Shown here: piece after piece, positions 6,028-10,666 of the stretch
Position numbering within the stretch: position 1 is the stretch's first letter
Layout: each line of letters begins with the position of its first letter
Origin: Cyanobacteria bacterium OH_PDB_112
GTDB taxonomy: Bacteria > Cyanobacteriota > Vampirovibrionia > Gastranaerophilales > CAJFVJ01
DNA length: 10,666 bases
Reading direction: 5' to 3'
Assembly: GCA_023457295.1 (NCBI GenBank)
Contig: JAEWLZ010000239.1
Location: 1 to 10,666 of the forward strand
Program-made: the position numbers and the translations under genes
The notes under the pieces: generated by a model
Told to the model about the DNA's origin: nothing
The model's database searches: none
What the model saw: the letters and a program-made list of their open reading frames with translations, nothing else

Positions 6028-8595
6028 CTAATCAAAAAGCCCAAGTTGAGGTTGCCCTACAGGGATTTTGGCGGTGGATTTTTTGTCCAAATTTTTACCA
6101 TAATCTTTTTGCATTTTACTCATAAGATTTTTTGCACGAGAAATAACAGAATCAGGCAGACCTGCCATTTTAGCAACCTGAATTCCGTAACTACGACTTG
6201 TTCCGCCCGGAACAACTTTATACAGAAAATCTATTCCTTCATCATTCTCATTTATAGTCATTCTAAAATTTTTAATTTGAGGAAATTCATTACACATTAC
6301 ATTCAACTCATGATAATGTGTCGCAAAAATCGTACGCGCGCAAATTGATTTGGCTATATACTCAGAAACACTCCAGGCAATCGCTACTCCATCATAGGTA
6401 CTTGTTCCTCGTCCAATTTCATCAAGAAGGATAAAGCTTCTATTTGTTGCCGAATTCAAAATCAGCGCAGTTTCATTCATCTCAACCATAAAAGTAGACT
6501 GCCCCGTAGACAAATCATCAACTGAACCGACGCGTGTAAAGATTTTGTCCACAACACCAATTCGTGATTCTTGGGCGGGAACAAAACTTCCTATCTGCGC
6601 AAGAATTACAATAAGTGCATTTTGACGCATATAAGTTGATTTTCCTGCCATATTAGGGCCTGTAAGAATTACAAAACTTGTTTTGTCTTCCTTATTTGAT
6701 ACATAAAGGTCATTTGCAACATAGTTCCCCATAGGCAAAAGCTGCTCAATAACAGCATGCCGTCCGTTTTTTATTGAAATAACATCAGAATTATCAACTA
6801 TAGGACAGGTATATTTTTGTTCTGATGCAACAGTAGCAAAAGACAATAAAACATCAAGCACAGCAATTGCTTCAGCGGTTTTACGGATTTTTGTCACAAA
6901 CTCTTTGGCATAATTACGCAAATCACAGAAAATTTTATATTCCATTTCAATTGTTTTACTTTGAGCCGAAAGGACTTCGGATTCATGTTTTTTAAGTTCG
7001 GGGGTTATATAACGCTCTGCGTTTGTTAGAGTTTGCTTACGCATGTATCTTTCGGGAACAAGTCCCGAATTAGCATGAGTAACTTCTATAAAGTACCCAA
7101 ATGCCTTACTGCAAGACACTTTTAAAGATTTTATGCCTGTTTCTTCTTTTTCTTTTGCTTCATATTCTTCAAGCCAATTTTCCCCGCCTGTTAAAAGTCC
7201 TCGATAATAGTCTAATTCTGAGTTAACACCTTCTTTTATTAAATTTCCGTCACGCAAATTAATAGAAGGACTCGGTAAAATTGTTCTGTCTATAATCTCA
7301 GACAAATCAAACAAATCAGAATTATCTTCAGACAAAGCTTTAAGATATTTTGAGGCGGAATTTTCAAGCAAAACTTCAAACTCGGGTAAAATTTGCAAAG
7401 AATCTTTTAAAGCAATGAAATCTCTGGCATTAGCAGAATCATTACTAACTCTGGTTGCAAGACGTTCTATATCATAAACTTTTTCAAGAAGCGACTTTAG
7501 ACGCAAACATAAAGGAGTATTCCACAAAAGTTCGCTGACACTCTCTTGTCTTGATTTAATTTCTTCCACATTTTGCAATGGCTGCTGAACCCACTGAGAA
7601 AGCAGTCTTGCGCCCATATTTGTATTTGTGCGGTCAATAGCCCAAAGCAATGAACCTTTTTTGTTTTTATCACGCATTGTTTCTTTGAGTTCAAGATTCT
7701 TGCGAGTCGCACTATCCATTGCTACATAAGATTCAAGACTATAAGGCGAAATAACGTCAAATTTAGGAATGTTATCAAGCTGGGTTTTTTCTATATAATC
7801 TATTATTGCGCCCGCTGCTATTATTCCCTGCCTAAAATCATTTCCTCCAAAGGGCTCTATTGAATTTATATTAAAAATTTCTTTTATTTTACGAATAGCA
7901 AAAACTTCTGAAAAAACAGATGTATCACATTTTGTACAATTATAGTTTTGCCAAATTTCTTTAGGCGCGTCGAATTTTTCTTCCGGCACAACTTGAAAGG
8001 GCATAAGTTTCATTTTTTTAACGGGAATCAAAATTTCAGAAGGAGAAATCCTTGCCAGTTCTGATTTCAACTGCTCCAAAGTAGCTTTTGTAATTTTAAA
8101 TTCTGCTGTTGAAATATCAATATACGCAAGCCCAAAAAGTTTTGAATCTTTGTCCTGAAAAAGAGCGCAAAGATAATTATTTCTACCGGAGTCCAAAAGA
8201 TTTGAGTCAGTAATTGTCCCTGCGGTTATTTTTTTGACAACTCGTCTTTCGACAAGTCCTTTTGCGTCTTTAGGGTCCTGAGTTTGTTCACAGATGGCTA
8301 TTTTACGGCCTTTTTCTATAAGTTTTGCAATATAAAGTTCCGCGGCTTTAACAGGAACTCCCGCCATTGGGACACGCCCTAACGCACCGCCTTCACGACT
8401 TGTTAGCGTGATTTCGAGGTCTTTTGCGGCAAAAACGGCATCCTCGAAAAAAGTTTCATAAAAATCTCCCATACGATACAGCAAAATAGTATCGGCATAA
8501 TCTTTTTTTATTTCCAAAAATTGCTTGAGCATAGGTGTTGCAAGATTTAGATCTATTTCATAAGAATTAAGCTCACAAACTTTTTTTTCTTCCAC
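6028..8595 (-). CDS. mutS: DNA mismatch repair protein MutS
   Basis: An 855-residue full-length MutS1, which recognises base mismatches and small loops and recruits MutL. The mismatch-binding domain has GDFYETFFEDA with the intercalating Phe45-Tyr46-Glu47 motif. Connector, lever and clamp domains follow, the lever/clamp marked by NLRDGNLIKEG and FGYFIEVTHAN. The ATPase has Walker A GPNMAGKST (646-654), DDLSTGQSTFMVEM, Walker B ILLDEIGRGTSTYDG (Asp725, Glu726) and FATHYHEL. The protein ends in QLGLFD, whose QLGLF (850-854) matches the beta sliding-clamp binding consensus. A single CxxC (NCTKC, near residue 220) is present without a second pair. Translation starts at GTG 8595 behind AAAGGA with a seven-base spacer; the next in-frame ATG is residue 22 and would cut into the conserved TPMLKQF start. 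mutL is not adjacent. The gene is convergent with cdd and divergent from the unknown membrane protein. Confidence 0.97.
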   Translation of the reverse strand: MEEKKVCELNSYEIDLNLATPMLKQFLEIKKDYADTILLYRMGDFYETFFEDAVFAAKDLEITLTSREGGALGRVPMAGVPVKAAELYIAKLIEKGRKIAICEQTQDPKDAKGLVERRVVKKITAGTITDSNLLDSGRNNYLCALFQDKDSKLFGLAYIDISTAEFKITKATLEQLKSELARISPSEILIPVKKMKLMPFQVVPEEKFDAPKEIWQNYNCTKCDTSVFSEVFAIRKIKEIFNINSIEPFGGNDFRQGIIAAGAIIDYIEKTQLDNIPKFDVISPYSLESYVAMDSATRKNLELKETMRDKNKKGSLLWAIDRTNTNMGARLLSQWVQQPLQNVEEIKSRQESVSELLWNTPLCLRLKSLLEKVYDIERLATRVSNDSANARDFIALKDSLQILPEFEVLLENSASKYLKALSEDNSDLFDLSEIIDRTILPSPSINLRDGNLIKEGVNSELDYYRGLLTGGENWLEEYEAKEKEETGIKSLKVSCSKAFGYFIEVTHANSGLVPERYMRKQTLTNAERYITPELKKHESEVLSAQSKTIEMEYKIFCDLRNYAKEFVTKIRKTAEAIAVLDVLLSFATVASEQKYTCPIVDNSDVISIKNGRHAVIEQLLPMGNYVANDLYVSNKEDKTSFVILTGPNMAGKSTYMRQNALIVILAQIGSFVPAQESRIGVVDKIFTRVGSVDDLSTGQSTFMVEMNETALILNSATNRSFILLDEIGRGTSTYDGVAIAWSVSEYIAKSICARTIFATHYHELNVMCNEFPQIKNFRMTINENDEGIDFLYKVVPGGTSRSYGIQVAKMAGLPDSVISRAKNLMSKMQKDYGKNLDKKSTAKIPVGQPQLGLFD

Positions 8596-8602
8596 TTTTT
8601 TA

Positions 8603-8608
8603 TCCTTT
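8603..8608 (-). promoter_or_regulatory. Ribosome binding site (AAAGGA) deciding the mutS GTG start
   Basis: AAAGGA on the minus strand lies seven bases before GTG 8595-8593. It supports the GTG start over the first in-frame ATG, 21 codons further in, which has no comparable site. Confidence 0.65.
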
Positions 8609-8622
8609 ATTTTCTTAACAAA

Positions 8623-8628
8623 ATTATA
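8623..8628 (-). promoter_or_regulatory. Probable -10 box (TATAAT) for mutS
   Basis: A perfect TATAAT on the minus strand lies 27 bases upstream of the mutS start, in the divergent gap. No recognisable -35 hexamer is seen at the usual spacing. Confidence 0.4.
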
Positions 8629-8647
8629 AAACGAACTGTGTTTAAAT

Positions 8648-8653
8648 TATAAT
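8648..8653 (+). promoter_or_regulatory. Probable -10 box (TATAAT) for the unknown gene/rsmH/ftsL-like run
   Basis: A perfect TATAAT on the plus strand lies 43 bases upstream of ATG 8697. No good -35 hexamer is seen 16-18 bases upstream. With the minus-strand TATAAT at 8623-8628 it forms a compact back-to-back promoter pair. Confidence 0.4.
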
Positions 8654-8696
8654 AATGTTAAGCAAGTTTTTACGAGTAATTGAATGAGGTGAAAAA

Positions 8697-9311
8697 ATGG
8701 GTTGTCTTAAAAGAATTTTTTCTATAATAATTCTTATTTTTGCGTATATAGGTTTTCAATCCGTAGGCGGAGTTAAGTTTTTTCAGGATTTTTTCAACAA
8801 TCTAACCACTCCTCAAAAACAAAACATAGAATCCGTAAATAAGGTAATAAACACTTCAAGACTATCAAAAGATTATGAAATATCAAAGGCGATTGATTTT
8901 TTTGGAATGAAAGTTGTTGAAGCAGATTATCAAAAATCACCTCAAAAGATTTTTTTGATAGATTCTAACGGATTAATAAAAATTTCAAAAGAAGATTTCT
9001 ACTCAGGACAAATTAAAGAAATTTTGCAAAACCTGATAAGCAAATTCACATATCAGGCAATCCGTATAGAAAATCTAAAAATTATTCGTAACGGAACATT
9101 TTTAGCCATGAACAAACAAAAAATACCTTTTATTTTGTTCGAAGCTGATATTATACGGGGCACAGCTCCAAAAATGTATGGTATGCTTGGCGTTGTAGAA
9201 GCTCCAAATGCAGAAAATGATATTATTTTGTCTTTTACAACAGTCGGAAAATATAATCAAAGTGTAACCGAAAATTTTTTCAAACAAATTAATTATAGCG
9301 AGGGCTTATAG
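8697..9311 (+). CDS. Unrecognised membrane-anchored protein ahead of rsmH
   Basis: A 204-residue protein that I do not recognise. It has a short basic start (MGCLKR), one hydrophobic segment at about residues 7-25 (IFSIIILIFAYIGFQSVGG), then a polar domain of about 175 residues with alternating hydrophobic stretches such as KIFLIDSNGLIKI, IPFILFEADI and DIILSFTTVG that suggest beta strands. An uncleaved signal anchor with an exported domain is the likeliest layout; there is no lipoprotein box. The ATG at 8697 has GAGGTG five bases upstream, a strong site, so it is a real gene. Its TAG stop shares its G with the GTG start of rsmH, so the two are probably translationally coupled. Standard dcw clusters have mraZ in this place, but this protein shows no MraZ resemblance. 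A role in envelope growth or division is a guess from position only. Confidence 0.8.
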   Translation: MGCLKRIFSIIILIFAYIGFQSVGGVKFFQDFFNNLTTPQKQNIESVNKVINTSRLSKDYEISKAIDFFGMKVVEADYQKSPQKIFLIDSNGLIKISKEDFYSGQIKEILQNLISKFTYQAIRIENLKIIRNGTFLAMNKQKIPFILFEADIIRGTAPKMYGMLGVVEAPNAENDIILSFTTVGKYNQSVTENFFKQINYSEGL

Positions 9312-10237
9312 TGAATTTTGTACATTATCCCGTTATGCTTAATGAAATTATTGAAGGACTGGATTGCGCTCCCGGAAAAGTTTATGTGGATGCAACTCTC
9401 GGTGGAGGCGGATATTCTTATGAAATAGCAAAAAGAATTGTTCCTGAGGGAGTTTTGATTTCAACTGATGTTGATAATGACGCAATATCTGCCGCTAAAG
9501 AAAAACTCAAAGGATTTGATAACGTTAAAATATTTAAGAGCAATTATTCAAGAATTCCGGAAATATTATCAGATCTTGAAATAAATGGGATTTCAGGAGG
9601 AATAGTATTTGATTTGGGCGCATCTTATTATCAATTGACCTCGGATGAAAGAGGTTTTAGTTTTTCAAAAAATTCCCGACTTGATATGCGCTATGACTTG
9701 AGTATTGAAAAAACAGCTTATGACGTTGTAAATAATTACACGGAAGAAAGTCTAATAAAAATTTTTTCAGAATACGGTCAAGAAAGATTTTCAAAAACTT
9801 TAGCAAGAGAAATAGTAAAAGAACGCAAAAATAAAAAATTTGAAACCACAAAAGAACTTGCTGATTTTATATGCAAATCCGTTCCGTTCAAAGCAGGGCA
9901 TATACACCCAGCCACAAAGGTTTTCCAGGCAATAAGAATAGAAGTGAATGACGAACTTAAAAATTTGCAACGAAGTTTGGAAAAAGTTGTTCCATTATTA
10001 AAAAAAGATGCTAGAATAGTTATAGTAAGTTTTCATTCATTGGAAGACAGGATAGTCAAACAGACTTTCAAAAAATATAGTTCTAATTGTAATTGCGAGC
10101 CAAATAATCCTATTTGCACTTGCGAGCCAAGGATATTAGAGTTAGTTAACAAAAAGCCGGTTTTGGCAACGAGTTTTGAATTAGAACAAAACCCTCCGTC
10201 AAGAAGCGCAAAATTGCGAATAGCCAAAAGAATCTAA
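9311..10237 (+). CDS. rsmH: 16S rRNA (cytosine-1402-N4)-methyltransferase RsmH (MraW)
   Basis: A 308-residue, full-length RsmH. It transfers a methyl group from S-adenosylmethionine to N4 of C1402 in the ribosomal P site. Visible motifs are HYPVML (5-10), VDATLGGGGYS (26-36, SAM-binding loop), STDVDNDA, FDLGASYYQL (100-109), ERGFSF, RLDMRYD, ATKVFQAIRIEVNDEL, VSFHSLEDRIVK and a Cys-rich segment CNCEPNNPICTCEP followed by PPSRSAKLR. Two departures from the common pattern are Tyr35 where GGHS normally has His, and ASYYQL where VSSPQL is usual. The start is GTG 9311, overlapping the TAG stop of the upstream gene, so translation is probably coupled. An ftsL-like gene follows 11 bases later, the normal order at the head of the division and cell-wall cluster. 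Confidence 0.95.
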   Translation: MNFVHYPVMLNEIIEGLDCAPGKVYVDATLGGGGYSYEIAKRIVPEGVLISTDVDNDAISAAKEKLKGFDNVKIFKSNYSRIPEILSDLEINGISGGIVFDLGASYYQLTSDERGFSFSKNSRLDMRYDLSIEKTAYDVVNNYTEESLIKIFSEYGQERFSKTLAREIVKERKNKKFETTKELADFICKSVPFKAGHIHPATKVFQAIRIEVNDELKNLQRSLEKVVPLLKKDARIVIVSFHSLEDRIVKQTFKKYSSNCNCEPNNPICTCEPRILELVNKKPVLATSFELEQNPPSRSAKLRIAKRI

Positions 10238-10248
10238 GGGAGAAAGAT

Positions 10249-10666
10249 ATGGCAAATACTAAATTGGCAAATAATTATAAAGTTGGCGAAAAAAGTTTAG
10301 ATGCGGCAAAAATCATACAGGCAAATTTTCCTGTATACAGAAATTTGCGCAGCCTAAAACTTGCTAATTTGAACAAGTTTTTGTCTTTTGTTTTGGCTAT
10401 GACAATGATTTTTTCTTTCGGAATGTACTCTTTTGTAGTCGGTAAACAAAAGCAAATTGAAGAAATTCACTCTGCAACAAGAAATTTAAATAACGAAAAT
10501 ATTGAACTCAAAACAACATTAGATTCTTTAAAATCTTTTGATAACGTAAATGAAAAAATCATTGCAAACGGTAATTTGCAACAACCCGAAAAAATTATTG
10601 AAGTAGATACCAAAATTCCAAATATAAATGTAAAAGTCCCAAGCAAAAGTACAGAAATAGGATCAA
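10249..10666 (+). CDS. ftsL: FtsL-like cell-division protein (partial, runs off the right edge)
   Basis: The first 139 codons of an open frame that continues beyond the window. It starts at ATG 10249, with GGAG (10239-10242) six bases upstream and only 11 bases after rsmH. The protein has a polar N-terminal part of about 43 residues (MANTKLANNYKVGEKSLD onward), one membrane segment at about 44-64 (FLSFVLAMTMIFSFGMYSFVV), then a probable coiled coil at about 66-105 (KQKQIEEIHSATRNLNNENI and on), and then a polar, Lys/Pro-containing stretch. A single membrane helix followed by a coiled coil directly after rsmH is the hallmark of FtsL, which acts with FtsB and FtsQ in the divisome. FtsL proteins are too divergent to recognise by motif, so this call rests on topology and position. 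The extension after the coiled coil is longer than in a minimal FtsL. Confidence 0.65.
   Translation, partial: MANTKLANNYKVGEKSLDAAKIIQANFPVYRNLRSLKLANLNKFLSFVLAMTMIFSFGMYSFVVGKQKQIEEIHSATRNLNNENIELKTTLDSLKSFDNVNEKIIANGNLQQPEKIIEVDTKIPNINVKVPSKSTEIGS

Noticed and set aside
7497..7712. Alternative minus-strand frame within mutS
   Set aside because: Same-strand shadow in another frame of a conserved gene; no family features.
7921..7960. CxxC in MutS (NCTKC) as a zinc site
   Set aside because: Only one Cys pair is present nearby, so a zinc ribbon cannot be formed within this segment; treated as a local variation.
1..10666. CRISPR arrays, transposases, phage genes, toxin-antitoxin pairs, tRNA or rRNA genes
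   Set aside because: No spaced direct repeats, terminal inverted repeats, transposase motifs or tRNA-like cloverleaf sequences were seen on either strand.

Overview
The window is AT-rich, almost entirely coding, and made mostly of housekeeping genes. Two products point to a member of the cyanobacterial lineage. One is a response regulator whose receiver and DNA-binding motifs match cyanobacterial RpaA. The other is a short single-stranded DNA-binding protein of the cyanobacterial type (YFESG near the start, ending just after LLGSK, with no acidic tail). Low GC and a chromosome of this style fit a non-photosynthetic relative such as Vampirovibrionia/Melainabacteria (for example Gastranaerophilales). 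That placement is an inference from remembered family sequences, not from a search.

Layout. At the left edge, on the minus strand, lies the start of a membrane-anchored or secreted protein of unknown function (1-91). It sits downstream of the rpaA-like gene (177-881, minus). A divergent promoter region separates rpaA from a plus-strand run: ssb (1003-1326), a DUF1537-type acid-sugar kinase (1330-2619), a PdxA-family dehydrogenase (2612-3565), gatC (3627-3908) and pyrG (3928-5535). Cytidine deaminase (5632-6024) follows after a 96-base AT-rich gap that holds inverted repeats. mutS (6028-8595, minus) converges on cdd with only three bases between the stop codons. A second divergent promoter region (8596-8696) leads into the beginning of a division/cell-wall cluster: an unrecognised membrane-anchored protein (8697-9311), rsmH (9311-10237, with an overlapping stop and start) and an FtsL-like division protein that runs off the right edge (10249-10666).

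How the genes fit together. The kinase and PdxA-like dehydrogenase overlap and match the known two-step route in which a four-carbon acid sugar (threonate or erythronate) is phosphorylated and then oxidised and decarboxylated to dihydroxyacetone phosphate. pyrG and cdd act at opposite ends of cytidine-nucleotide metabolism. ssb and mutS serve replication and mismatch repair. rsmH and the ftsL-like gene are in the classical order of the dcw cluster, but the usual first gene, mraZ, is not next to rsmH; an uncharacterised membrane protein occupies that place.

I see no mobile element, CRISPR array, tRNA or rRNA, and no convincing new multi-gene system. The points most worth following up are the RpaA-like regulator with its unknown downstream gene, the acid-sugar kinase/dehydrogenase pair inside a housekeeping run, and the unknown protein coupled to rsmH.
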